A model generated the notes under the pieces. That model was given only the letters and a program-made list of their open reading frames with translations, did not search any database and was not told the origin of the DNA. DNA of 64,000 bases from the NCBI GenBank assembly GCA_947177685.1, contig CAMWVE010000010.1:1-64000 (forward strand), given 5' to 3'. The position numbers and the translations under genes were made by a program. The stretch's first letter is position 1; the number at the start of each line of letters is the position of its first letter. This document shows, one piece after another, positions 34,248 to 42,970 of this stretch. Source of the stretch: an uncultured Porphyromonadaceae bacterium (GTDB lineage: Bacteria > Bacteroidota > Bacteroidia > Bacteroidales > Muribaculaceae).

Positions 34248-35110
34248 TGACCCTATGGTTGCCGATAGCCATCGGACTGTGCATGTTCGGGAAAGGACTT
34301 GAATCTCATTCGGGCGAACTCGAAGGTGGTTACAACTTCTGGTTTTACTCACCCTACGACTCCATTGCCACTGACAGCACAGGTGCGCGGTCAAGCCATC
34401 CGTTGATTGTTTTTCTGCATGGAGCAAGTCTGTGCGGAAAGAATCTTGACCGTGTGCGTACCTATGGCACCATCGATGCCATTGAGAAAGGCAGAAAAAT
34501 CGACTCCTATGTTGTGGCGCCGCAGAATCCGGGAGGTTCATGGAGTCCACGCAAAGTAATGCAGGTTGTGGACTGGGCGAAGGAGAATTTCGATGTCGAC
34601 ACAACGAGGATTTACGTCATTGGTATGAGTCTGGGAGGCTACGGCACCCTTGATTTTGTAGCCACCTACCCCGACAGGATTGCGGCTGCCATGGCTCTGT
34701 GTGGCGGTGCCACTGTGCGCGATCTATCCGGTCTGAACCGTGTACCGCTCTGGATTATCCACGGAATTGCTGACCGCGCCGTGACCATACGTCAGAGCGA
34801 CCGCGTTGTCGAGGCTATGAAAGCTGCTGACAATGCTACTCCCCGACTGAAATACGACCGTATTCCCGGCATGAACCATGGTCAGCCTGCCAAATTCCTT
34901 TATCTTTCCGACACCTATGACTGGCTGTTGAGCCACAGTCTGACTGATGAGGACCGCAAGGTCAACGACACGTTCGACCCTGCCAACGGCATCCTCAGCA
35001 AAGCTTATTACGGACTGACATTCAACAAGTCAGGACGCAGCTACCGCTCAAAAAAAGGAAAATCAGCACGGAGCAAAAGAAGAAAATCATCAGCCAAAAG
35101 CAAAAAATGA
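34247..35110 (+). CDS. exported alpha/beta-hydrolase (esterase) with very basic C-terminal tail
   Basis: The 287-residue product has an N-terminal hydrophobic segment (about 2-15), probably a signal peptide or anchor. An alpha/beta-hydrolase domain of the PHB-depolymerase/feruloyl-esterase type follows. Oxyanion region LHGASLCGKN, nucleophile Ser128 in GMSLGGYGT, likely acid in HGIADRAVTIR, and His in GMNHGQPAK are all present. The last about 25 residues are almost entirely Lys, Arg, Ser and Gly (SARSKRRKSSAKSKK), unlike the rest. The start is taken at the ATG in TAATG at 34247; an ATG at 34220 would add nine residues inside the previous gene. It closes the cassette behind the penicillin-binding protein. 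The substrate is unknown. Confidence 0.8.
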   Translation: MTLWLPIAIGLCMFGKGLESHSGELEGGYNFWFYSPYDSIATDSTGARSSHPLIVFLHGASLCGKNLDRVRTYGTIDAIEKGRKIDSYVVAPQNPGGSWSPRKVMQVVDWAKENFDVDTTRIYVIGMSLGGYGTLDFVATYPDRIAAAMALCGGATVRDLSGLNRVPLWIIHGIADRAVTIRQSDRVVEAMKAADNATPRLKYDRIPGMNHGQPAKFLYLSDTYDWLLSHSLTDEDRKVNDTFDPANGILSKAYYGLTFNKSGRSYRSKKGKSARSKRRKSSAKSKK

Positions 35111-35142
35111 CTTCAAAATGTAGTCGTTTGAAAAAAAATTAC

Positions 35143-35150
35143 TACCTTTG
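35143..35150 (+). promoter_or_regulatory. -7 box for the glutamine synthetase leader
   Basis: TACCTTTG fits TAnnTTTG. The -33 region is weak. The predicted start near 35157 leaves a leader of about 250 bases before the ATG at 35405. Confidence 0.55.
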
Positions 35151-35156
35151 CAAATC

Positions 35157-35404
35157 ATTCTTACAAACAATGACGGCAACAACACTCAGTGACCCGCGAT
35201 TCAGTCATGAGCTCTTGACAATTACGGAGTCTAAAGCATTTAAAAACAATGCTTTCGGATTTATCAAGAATCCGAAAGTCCTGTCGCCGACAATATCAGA
35301 AACCTTAACGCGCCGAAGCCATGCTGACGGCGCGTCGCTTTTAAATAAGGTGGCGTCCGGTCAACGGATTCACCGTTTCAATCCAATTTATACAATTTCT
35401 TATT
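35157..35404 (+). promoter_or_regulatory. structured leader of the glutamine synthetase gene, attenuator-like
   Basis: Several hairpins can be drawn. They are CTCAGTGAC/GTCATGAG (35185-35193 with 35204-35211, one bulge), AAAGCATT/AATGCTTT (35233-35240 with 35248-35255, perfect), CTTTCGGATT/AATCCGAAAG (35252-35261 with 35269-35278, perfect), ACGCGCCG/CGGCGCGT (35308-35315 with 35328-35335, then CGCTTTT), and AACGG/CCGTT (35363-35367 with 35373-35377). The second and third share four bases (35252-35255) and so compete. The fourth resembles an intrinsic terminator. An 84-codon frame from ATG 35170 runs through the leader and past the gene start. It does not look protein-like and is not Gln-rich. 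No known aptamer was recognised. Confidence 0.55.
35308..35342 (+). terminator. possible leader terminator before glutamine synthetase
   Basis: The 8-bp GC-rich stem ACGCGCCG/CGGCGCGT (35308-35315, 35328-35335) with a 12-base loop is followed by CGCTTTT. It lies 63 bases before the ATG, where an attenuator would act. The T-run is short, so termination efficiency is doubtful. Confidence 0.45.
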
Positions 35405-37594
35405 ATGTCATCCCTGCGATTTAAAGTTGTTGAAGAGGCATTTGACCGTAAGGCAGTGCAAGTGAAAATCCCAAAGGAACGCCCGGAAGAATACTACGGC
35501 GAACTGGTGTTCAACCGCAAGAAAATGTATCAGTATCTGCCTAAAGATACTTATAACGCACTGGTTTATGCCATTGACAACAAGGAGCCTCTGTCACGCG
35601 CCCTCGCCGACAGCGTGGCTGACGGCATGCGTCGCTGGGCTATTGACAACGGTGCCCGCCACTACACTCACTGGTTCCACCCGTTGACTGACGGAACCGC
35701 GGAAAAACATGATGCCTTCATAGAACATGACGGCAAAGGTGGTGTGGTAGAGGAATTTTCAGGCAAGCTGCTTGTTCAGCAGGAACCTGATGCGTCAAGT
35801 TTCCCCAACGGCGGCATCCGCAACACGTTTGAAGCGCGCGGTTATTCCGCATGGGACATATCATCGCCCGCATTCATTCTGGATAAAACACTTTGTATTC
35901 CCACCATATTTATTTCATACACAGGCGAATCGCTCGACTACAAGACTCCGCTGCTCCGCTCGCTCAACGCAGTTGACAAAGCAGGTACGGCAGTGGCACG
36001 TCTGTTCGACCCCAAAGTGAAACATGTCATCTCCTACCTTGGCTGGGAGCAGGAATATTTTCTTGTCGACGAGGCTCTTTACTCCGCACGTCCCGACCTT
36101 GTTCTGACCGGACGCACCCTCATGGGTCACGAAAGCGCCAAAAACCAGCAGCTTGAGGACCACTATTTCGGTGCGATACCATCGCGCGTGGAAGCATTCA
36201 TGCTCGACCTTGAAATAGAATGTCACCGACTGGGTATTCCGGCACGCACCCGCCACAACGAGGTTGCCCCCAATCAGTTCGAGCTCGCGCCAATCTTTGA
36301 GGAAACAAATCTTGCCAATGACCACAACCTGCTGCTGATGTCGTTGATGTCAGAAGTGGCGCGCCGTCATAACTTCAGGGTTCTGCTCCACGAAAAGCCT
36401 TTCGCCGGCGTCAACGGTTCTGGTAAACACAACAACTGGAGCCTCGGCACCGACACCGGAGTGCTGCTATTCGCCCCCGGCAAAACGCCCAAGGACAACC
36501 TGCAGTTCATCACCTTCGTGGTCAATGTAATGGCTGCAGTACACCGCCACAACGCACTGATCAAGGCATCGATATCATCTGCCACAAACGCACATCGTCT
36601 CGGAGCAAACGAGGCACCCCCTGCCATTATATCAATTTTTACCGGCACCAAACTTGCCCAGATTCTGGAATCGCTCGAAAACAGCACGGATGCCGACCTG
36701 CGCGATCTTGCCGTTAAAGAAGGAGTATCGTTAGGCATGAGCCAGATTCCGGAGATTATGATTGACAACACCGACCGCAACCGCACGTCGCCCTTCGCAT
36801 TCACAGGCAACCGTTTTGAGTTCCGTGCCGTCGGATCAACTGCCAACTGCGCTTCAGCCATGCTTGCGCTCAACGCCGCCGTAGCCGATCAGCTCAACGA
36901 CTTCCACGCTAAAGTTGAAAAACGGATGAAAGCAGGTGAATCGCTCGAACAAGCCATTCTGGAGGAAGTGCGCACTTTGATCAAGCAGTCCAAGGCAATT
37001 CATTTCGATGGAAACGGTTACAGCGAGGAGTGGAAGCAGGAAGCTGCCAAACGCGGTCTGGACTGCGAGACATCGGTGCCGAAAATCTTCGATGCATATC
37101 TGCGTCCGGAATCTGTGGAAATGTTCAAGCGCACCGGCGTTCTGTCGCAGGTAGAGCTTCAGGCACGCAATGAGGTGAAGTGGGAAATGTACACCAAGAA
37201 AATCCAGATTGAAGCACGAGTGTTAGGTGATCTGGCTCTGAACCATGTCATACCGGTAGCCACACGCTATCAGTCGTTCCTCGTAGACAATCTCGTAAAG
37301 ATGAAATCGCTTTTCGGCGATGAGAAGATGCAGAAACTCTCGCATGCCGATCTCACCACCATCGAACATATTTCCGAACACATGTCCATAATCAAGGACG
37401 AAGTTGAGAAAATGGTAAATGCCCGCAAGGAAGCGAACGCCATCACCGATGAGCGGAGCAAAGCGATAGCCTATCACGACACCGTGCTGCCCCACATGGA
37501 AGTCATCCGCTACCACATCGACAAACTTGAACTTATGGTCGACAATGAAATGTGGCCCATACCCAAATATCGCGAACTTCTCTTCATCCGCTAA
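35405..37594 (+). CDS. glnN: type III glutamine synthetase
   Basis: The 729-residue enzyme makes glutamine from glutamate, ammonia and ATP. Length far above GSI (about 470) and the segments ALADSVADGMRRWAIDNGA, HNEVAPNQFELAPIFEETN, GVNGSGKHNNWSLGTDTGV and FAFTGNRFEFRAVGS identify type III, first known from Bacteroides. The metal and ATP residues sit in these motifs. The C-terminal about 150 residues are helical. It is preceded by a long structured leader and followed four bases later by a PurF-type amidotransferase, which uses glutamine. Nitrogen control at the leader is plausible but unproved. Confidence 0.96.
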   Translation: MSSLRFKVVEEAFDRKAVQVKIPKERPEEYYGELVFNRKKMYQYLPKDTYNALVYAIDNKEPLSRALADSVADGMRRWAIDNGARHYTHWFHPLTDGTAEKHDAFIEHDGKGGVVEEFSGKLLVQQEPDASSFPNGGIRNTFEARGYSAWDISSPAFILDKTLCIPTIFISYTGESLDYKTPLLRSLNAVDKAGTAVARLFDPKVKHVISYLGWEQEYFLVDEALYSARPDLVLTGRTLMGHESAKNQQLEDHYFGAIPSRVEAFMLDLEIECHRLGIPARTRHNEVAPNQFELAPIFEETNLANDHNLLLMSLMSEVARRHNFRVLLHEKPFAGVNGSGKHNNWSLGTDTGVLLFAPGKTPKDNLQFITFVVNVMAAVHRHNALIKASISSATNAHRLGANEAPPAIISIFTGTKLAQILESLENSTDADLRDLAVKEGVSLGMSQIPEIMIDNTDRNRTSPFAFTGNRFEFRAVGSTANCASAMLALNAAVADQLNDFHAKVEKRMKAGESLEQAILEEVRTLIKQSKAIHFDGNGYSEEWKQEAAKRGLDCETSVPKIFDAYLRPESVEMFKRTGVLSQVELQARNEVKWEMYTKKIQIEARVLGDLALNHVIPVATRYQSFLVDNLVKMKSLFGDEKMQKLSHADLTTIEHISEHMSIIKDEVEKMVNARKEANAITDERSKAIAYHDTVLPHMEVIRYHIDKLELMVDNEMWPIPKYRELLFIR

Positions 37595-37597
37595 GTC

Positions 37598-39472
37598 ATG
37601 GAGCCGCTTAAACATGAGTGTGGCATAGCCATGGTCAGGCTGCTCAAGCCGATAGAATACTACAAAAAGAAGTATGGCACCTACCGCTACGCGCTGAACC
37701 TGCTTTACCTGATGATGGAAAAGCAGCACAACCGCGGTCAGGAAGCGGCTGGAATCGGTGTGGTCAAGATGCACACTTTTCCCGGAAACGAATACATTTT
37801 CCGTGAACGCGCCTTAGGCACCGGCGCCATCGCCGAGATTTTCGAGAATGTCAACTCGCAACTGAAAAATGTCGATGAACTGTCGTCAGACGAGGTCCGT
37901 GCGTTCACCCCTTTCATAGGCGAAATCTACATGGGTCACCTCCGTTACAGCACCACAGGCAAAGGCGGAATGACCTATGTTCACCCCTTCCTGCGCCGCA
38001 ATAACTGGAAGTCGCGTAACCTGATGGTGTGCGGAAACTTCAATCTGACCAACGTCGATGAGCTGTTCCGGAAAATTGTTATCACGGGTCAGTATCCGCG
38101 CCTTTACAGCGACACTTATGTGTTACTGGAACAGCTTGGCTACGCGCTTGACAAGGAGAACCACCGTCTGTATCGCGAATATCGCGACACAACAGAGGAG
38201 CCCTATCTGACAATGAAAATCGAGGATGAGCTGAACCCTGTCAATATATTGAAACAGACAGCACCGCACTGGGATGGCGGATATGTCATCTGCGGTGTCA
38301 CCGGCAGCGGCGACATGATGGTTCTACGCGACCCTCATGGCATTAGACCCGCATTTTACTATGCCGATGACGAAATTGTGGTGGTGACCTCTGAACGACC
38401 GGTCATTCAGACGGTGATGAACGTGAGAATAAAAAATGTCAAGGAACTGGCTCCGGGAAGCGCACTGACCGTGAGCAAATCGGGCAAAGTAGCAATAACC
38501 GACATTCTTGGCGAAGGTAAGAACGAACGATGCTCGTTTGAACGGATATATTTCTCACGCGGCAGCGACGCTGACATCTACCGCGAGCGCAAGCACCTCG
38601 GTCGCAATCTGGTAAAGCAGGTTGCAAAAGCTGTCAACAACGATCTGGACCACACCGTTTTCTCATTCATCCCGAACACTGCCGAGGTAGCTTTCATAGG
38701 ATTGATTGAAGGATTCACCGAACTGAGCCAACAGTTCAAGCAGCGTGACATTCTGCAACTGCAGGCAGAGGGAAAGCTTACTCCCGAAACTCTGTCAGCT
38801 GTCATGGCTCACAAGCTACGGGTTGAGAAAGTGGCAATAAAGGATATAAAACTGCGCACTTTCATTGCCGAAGGTAATTCGCGCAACGATCTTGCCGCGC
38901 ATGTCTACGACGTCACTTACGGTTGCGTCACCAACAATGTCGACACCCTTGTGGTTATCGATGACAGCATTGTGCGCGGCACAACCCTGCGACAGTCCAT
39001 CCTGAGCATGCTCGGACGTCTGCACCCGCGTAAGATTGTTGTGGTATCATCCGCTCCTCAAGTCCGCTATCCCGACTATTACGGCATTGACATGTCGAGC
39101 CTCAGCGAATTCATCGCTTTCCGAGCGGCAGTAGAGCTGATTCGTGAATCCGGTCGTGACAAACTGCTCGATGATGTCTACATCAGGTGTAAGGAGCAGA
39201 TGCAACGACCTGCATCGGAGCAGATAAACTGCGTAAAAGCCATTTACGACCCCTTCACTCCGGAAGAAATCTCGGCGCAGATAGCCCGGATGCTGACACC
39301 GGTGGGTATGGAAGCGGAAATCGAAATTGTCTATCAAACCATCGAGGGGCTGCATAATGCCGTGCCCAATCATCCCGGCGACTGGTATTTCTCAGGAAAC
39401 TATCCCACCCCCGGTGGGGTGCGGCAGGTCAACGACGCTTATATCCGCTACTACGAAAGCATCTCACGCTGA
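37598..39472 (+). CDS. purF: amidophosphoribosyltransferase-like class II glutamine amidotransferase
   Basis: The 624-residue product has an N-terminal Ntn-hydrolase glutaminase domain. The nucleophile is Cys8 in KHECGIAMV, so the first seven residues would be removed as a propeptide. The phosphoribosyltransferase domain has the PRPP loop VVIDDSIVRGTT at 452-463. PurF makes phosphoribosylamine from glutamine and PRPP, the first step of purine synthesis. It is about 130 residues longer than usual PurF (470-500); the extra length is spread between the two domains and at the C-terminus. Bacteroidetes often carry such a long form besides a standard one. The reaction is therefore probable, not certain. 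It is coupled to glutamine synthetase III by a 3-base gap. Confidence 0.85.
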   Translation: MEPLKHECGIAMVRLLKPIEYYKKKYGTYRYALNLLYLMMEKQHNRGQEAAGIGVVKMHTFPGNEYIFRERALGTGAIAEIFENVNSQLKNVDELSSDEVRAFTPFIGEIYMGHLRYSTTGKGGMTYVHPFLRRNNWKSRNLMVCGNFNLTNVDELFRKIVITGQYPRLYSDTYVLLEQLGYALDKENHRLYREYRDTTEEPYLTMKIEDELNPVNILKQTAPHWDGGYVICGVTGSGDMMVLRDPHGIRPAFYYADDEIVVVTSERPVIQTVMNVRIKNVKELAPGSALTVSKSGKVAITDILGEGKNERCSFERIYFSRGSDADIYRERKHLGRNLVKQVAKAVNNDLDHTVFSFIPNTAEVAFIGLIEGFTELSQQFKQRDILQLQAEGKLTPETLSAVMAHKLRVEKVAIKDIKLRTFIAEGNSRNDLAAHVYDVTYGCVTNNVDTLVVIDDSIVRGTTLRQSILSMLGRLHPRKIVVVSSAPQVRYPDYYGIDMSSLSEFIAFRAAVELIRESGRDKLLDDVYIRCKEQMQRPASEQINCVKAIYDPFTPEEISAQIARMLTPVGMEAEIEIVYQTIEGLHNAVPNHPGDWYFSGNYPTPGGVRQVNDAYIRYYESISR

Positions 39473-39477
39473 CATTT

Positions 39478-40920
39478 TCAGAGTATAGGAGCAAACAGAC
39501 GGGCAAGCGATTCTACACCTTTTTCGGTAATGGAACGTTTGCTCCACTGTTCTGCATCAACCCTTACCGAAAGCTTCTGGTCGCTGAAAAACATCTCAGC
39601 CACCTGACGGTTCATTTCCTCGGAATAGATAAACAGGTTCGCTTCAAAGTTGTGTTCAAAGCTGCGGAAATCGAAATTGGTTGAGCCAATGGAGGTTATC
39701 TCATTGTCGACTAACAGCATTTTGGAGTGAAGCATACCGGCTGAGAACAGGTACACCTTTATGCCGGATTGCAGACACTCCGTGATGTAGCTTGACGATG
39801 CTTTAGTAAGCATCTTTGAATCGGAACGCAGCGGCATCATTATGCGCACATCTACGCCTGATAGGGCTGCTGCCTGCAACGAACTCAACAAAGCGCTCGA
39901 CGGGAGGAAATAGGGTGTGGCTATAAATATCCTGTTCTTGGCTGCACCTATCGACCTCAAGAACATCAGTTCAATATTGCTCCACTGACTTGTAGGACCT
40001 GATGTGACGAGCTGAATCTTCATGTCGCCATCCGTTGAGATATTTTTTCCCACATCATTCCATCTGTCGACCAAAGCATTATCTTCCTTGACAAAAGAAC
40101 GGTCAATGATAAATGACACCTTGAGAGATGCCACTATGCTGCCGGTCACACGCAGGTGCATGTCGCGCCACATCTCAAACGATTCACCGCCTGTGGCATA
40201 ACGGTCAGCGAGATTCATACCTCCAATGTAGCCTATGCAGTCGTCTATTATGCAGATTTTGCGATGCACGCGCCAGTTGATACGGGTGCCGAAACGCGGG
40301 AACTTGACCGAGGAGAACGATGTCACCTCCACACCCGCATCGCGCAACGTCCGCCAGTATCGTTTCTTGATTCCATAGCAGCCTACCGGGTCATATATGA
40401 GGTGAACGTCAAGTCCGGCACGCGCCTTCTCAACCAAAATTTTCCTCACCTCTTCTCCAATACCGTTCTGCTCTATGATGTAGTATTCCATCAATATCGA
40501 TTTACGGGCATTCCGCAAGTCCTCAAGAAGTGCTGAATATTTCGAGCCACCATCCACAAAAAGCTTTGCATCGCAATAGTTATGCAGCACTGAAATTGAC
40601 AGCAATTCGCCCATACGCACGAGTTTACGGCTGTTCTCATCCATGCGTTCGCGGTGATCGTCGCCCAAGCGCTGCTTAATCTCCAACTTACGGAGTTTGC
40701 GTTTCACTTTCCGAGGCACTACCCGCTTTGTGGAAATATCCCTGCCGAAAATAAAATATAGCAGCAAACCCACCACAGGCACCACAGTCAGCACGGTCAC
40801 CCATGCCAGCGATCTCACGGGATTGCGGTTCTCGGCAATGATAATAACCACAACACAAAGCACGGTAACAAAGTAAATGCCACCTATAAGCCACAGGAAT
40901 ATTAATGAAATATCACCCAT
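39478..40920 (-). CDS. cls: cardiolipin synthase (phospholipase D family)
   Basis: The 480-residue product has two N-terminal membrane helices (about 3-25 and 34-56) and two HKD catalytic motifs. The first is HRKICIIDDCIGYIGGMN and the second HSKMLLVDNEITSIGSTN, each with the His-Lys-Asp set and downstream GSxN or GGMN. It condenses two phosphatidylglycerols, or related lipids, to cardiolipin at the inner membrane. The ATG at 40920 is preferred to an in-frame TTG at 40959, because the membrane helix begins right after it. It is convergent with purF, with five bases between the stops. Confidence 0.94.
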   Translation of the reverse strand: MGDISLIFLWLIGGIYFVTVLCVVVIIIAENRNPVRSLAWVTVLTVVPVVGLLLYFIFGRDISTKRVVPRKVKRKLRKLEIKQRLGDDHRERMDENSRKLVRMGELLSISVLHNYCDAKLFVDGGSKYSALLEDLRNARKSILMEYYIIEQNGIGEEVRKILVEKARAGLDVHLIYDPVGCYGIKKRYWRTLRDAGVEVTSFSSVKFPRFGTRINWRVHRKICIIDDCIGYIGGMNLADRYATGGESFEMWRDMHLRVTGSIVASLKVSFIIDRSFVKEDNALVDRWNDVGKNISTDGDMKIQLVTSGPTSQWSNIELMFLRSIGAAKNRIFIATPYFLPSSALLSSLQAAALSGVDVRIMMPLRSDSKMLTKASSSYITECLQSGIKVYLFSAGMLHSKMLLVDNEITSIGSTNFDFRSFEHNFEANLFIYSEEMNRQVAEMFFSDQKLSVRVDAEQWSKRSITEKGVESLARLFAPIL

Positions 40921-40988
40921 TGGTTCAATTTTTCTGCTAAGATAGAGAAAATAGAGCAAAGAAACGTCATCATTTTCAATAAATTTTG

Positions 40989-40996
40989 TAATTTTG
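40989..40996 (+). promoter_or_regulatory. galE -7 box
   Basis: TAATTTTG fits TAnnTTTG and lies 33 bases before the ATG at 41030. No consensus -33 box is found. Confidence 0.5.
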
Positions 40997-41029
40997 TGCC
41001 GTTTAATAACCTAAAGCGGTATATAATAA

Positions 41030-42067
41030 ATGAATAAAGGCACAATACTCGTTACCGGAGGTACCGGCTACATTGGCTCGCACACTTCGGTTGAACTTAT
41101 AAACGCCGGTTACGGCGTTGTGATAATTGACAATCTCTCGAACAGTAACCGTGACGTTCTTGACGGAATAAAACGAATAACCGGCGTGATGCCCGATTTT
41201 GTCGAGGCTGACTGCACCGACATGGCAGCTCTCACCCGGCTTTTTGAAACCTACCCCGGCATTAAGGGCATTATCAACTTTGCGGCAAGCAAGGCGGTGG
41301 GCGAATCGATTCAAAAACCTATCCTCTATTATCGCAACAACCTTAACACGCTGATGAACCTGCTTGACCTGATGCCTCGGTTCGGTGTGAAAGGATTGGT
41401 TTTCTCATCGTCATGCACCGTTTATGGTGAGCCTGACCTGAATCCTGTAACCGAGTCATCGCCCATCAAAAAAGCCACATCGCCCTACGGAAACACCAAG
41501 CAGATCAGCGAGGAAATCATTACTGACGTCATCAATTCCGGTGCGCCGTTCAAGAGCATCCTCCTCCGCTATTTCAATCCAGTTGGAGCACACCCATCGG
41601 CTGAAATCGGCGAACTTCCTAACGGTGTGCCCCAGAACCTTATTCCCTATCTGACTCAGACAGCCATCGGCATCCGTAAGGAACTCAGCGTGTTCGGCGA
41701 TGACTACAACACTCCTGACGGCTCCTGCATCCGCGACTTCATCAATGTTGTGGATCTTGCTAAAGCCCATGTGGTTGCCATAGAGCGCATGCTGACTGAC
41801 AAATCCGAGGCTCCGATTGAAATCTTCAATCTCGGAACAGGCAACGGTCTTTCTGTGCTTCAGCTGATTGACGCTTTCGAAAGGGCTACCGGAGTGAAAG
41901 TACCTCATAAAATTGTGGGCAGACGCGCCGGTGACATTGAGAAAGTATGGGCTGATCCATCCTATGCCAACAACGTTTTAGGCTGGAAAGCTGACACCCC
42001 CATTGAGGAAACCATGCTTTCAGCATGGAACTGGCAAAAGAAACTTCGTGAACGCGGCTTGATGTAA
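41030..42067 (+). CDS. galE: UDP-glucose 4-epimerase
   Basis: The 345-residue short-chain dehydrogenase-type enzyme interconverts UDP-glucose and UDP-galactose and supplies surface glycans. The NAD-binding motif GGTGYIGSH is at 8-16. The catalytic Ser region is VFSSSCTVYG and the YxxxK pair is in SPYGNTKQISEE. The late GTGNGLSVLQLIDAFE and VGRRAGDIEKVWADPS segments are typical GalE. Length is standard. It stands alone, with cardiolipin synthase divergent on the left. The gap to the next gene (42068-42250) holds only that gene's promoter. Confidence 0.95.
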   Translation: MNKGTILVTGGTGYIGSHTSVELINAGYGVVIIDNLSNSNRDVLDGIKRITGVMPDFVEADCTDMAALTRLFETYPGIKGIINFAASKAVGESIQKPILYYRNNLNTLMNLLDLMPRFGVKGLVFSSSCTVYGEPDLNPVTESSPIKKATSPYGNTKQISEEIITDVINSGAPFKSILLRYFNPVGAHPSAEIGELPNGVPQNLIPYLTQTAIGIRKELSVFGDDYNTPDGSCIRDFINVVDLAKAHVVAIERMLTDKSEAPIEIFNLGTGNGLSVLQLIDAFERATGVKVPHKIVGRRAGDIEKVWADPSYANNVLGWKADTPIEETMLSAWNWQKKLRERGLM

Positions 42068-42197
42068 TCACGGAATCATCAGAACCGCAGCTCTCATGCT
42101 TCTGCTTTCTGCTCATTTTTGCCCGATACAGACTAACTGAGAAGATACATGCGAATCAGGAAAATTACAGAAATAGCCACATTAACATCTATTAACT

Positions 42198-42227
42198 TTT
42201 GTAACAAATCAATTTTTCGTATTTTTG
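42198..42227 (+). promoter_or_regulatory. promoter of the two-component operon
   Basis: TTTG (42198-42201), an 18-base spacer and TATTTTTG (42220-42227) are close to consensus, 23 bases before the ATG at 42251. Confidence 0.65.
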
Positions 42228-42250
42228 CATAAACTAAACAAATATACAAA

Positions 42251-42970
42251 ATGAGAATAAGGATTTTAGTCATCGATGACGAGGAATCAATCTGCGAGAT
42301 TCTGAAATTCAACTTCGAGAAAGAAGGATGGGAAGCCGACTGCTATTACAGTGCCGAAGAAGCGCTTAACCATGATTTGTCAATCTACAACATTTGCGTT
42401 GTTGACATCATGATGGAGCGTCTGAGCGGATTTGATTTCGTGAAGCAGATGAAATACAACCCTGCAACCGAGCACATCCCCATCATACTCTGTTCTGCAA
42501 TGAGCGGAGAAGATCACAAGGTAATGGGTCTCAACATCGGTGCTGATGACTATGTCACCAAACCTTTCAACATTCCTGAAGTCATTGCCCGTGTCAAAGC
42601 GGTACTCCGCCGCTACGGCACATCGACCCAGCCCCGTGTCGAAATGCCTCAGAAGCCTAAGTCCGATTCATTGTCAGACCTCACATTCCGCTCGCTCCGC
42701 ATTGACCGCAACGAAAAAACCTGCTACTGCAACGGTCAGCCCATCAAACTGACACGCACGGAATATGACCTGCTTGTATTCTTCCTAACCCATCGCAATC
42801 ACGTTTTCTCTCGTGACGAGATCCTGAAAGAAGTATGGCCCGATGAAGTAAGAGTTACTCCGAGAACTGTTGACGTAAACCTTACCCGTCTGAGAAAAAA
42901 AATCGACACATTCGGTCAATACATTGAAACTCGTGTAGGATTCGGCTATGGCTTTAACGAAAACGTTTAA
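42251..42970 (+). CDS. OmpR/PhoB-family response regulator
   Basis: The 239-residue DNA-binding regulator has a receiver domain (about 1-120) with the acidic pair VIDDEE (8-12), the phosphorylated Asp52 in VVDIMM, the Thr/Ser switch position in LCSAMSGE, and Lys in YVTKPFN. A winged helix lies in the C-terminal half, with RTEYDLLVFFLTHRNHVFSR and VTPRTVDVNLTRLRKKI. Its stop lies inside the start of the histidine kinase gene (overlap 42948-42970), so they are coupled. The pair resembles RprY/RprX of Bacteroides in size and type, but I cannot confirm orthology. The signal and regulon are unknown. Confidence 0.92.
   Translation: MRIRILVIDDEESICEILKFNFEKEGWEADCYYSAEEALNHDLSIYNICVVDIMMERLSGFDFVKQMKYNPATEHIPIILCSAMSGEDHKVMGLNIGADDYVTKPFNIPEVIARVKAVLRRYGTSTQPRVEMPQKPKSDSLSDLTFRSLRIDRNEKTCYCNGQPIKLTRTEYDLLVFFLTHRNHVFSRDEILKEVWPDEVRVTPRTVDVNLTRLRKKIDTFGQYIETRVGFGYGFNENV

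Noticed and set aside
35170..35424. 84-codon frame through the glutamine synthetase leader as a leader peptide or small protein
   Set aside because: It overlaps the gene start, passes through all hairpins, is not rich in Gln or any one amino acid, and lacks protein-like features. It is kept only as a remark on the leader.
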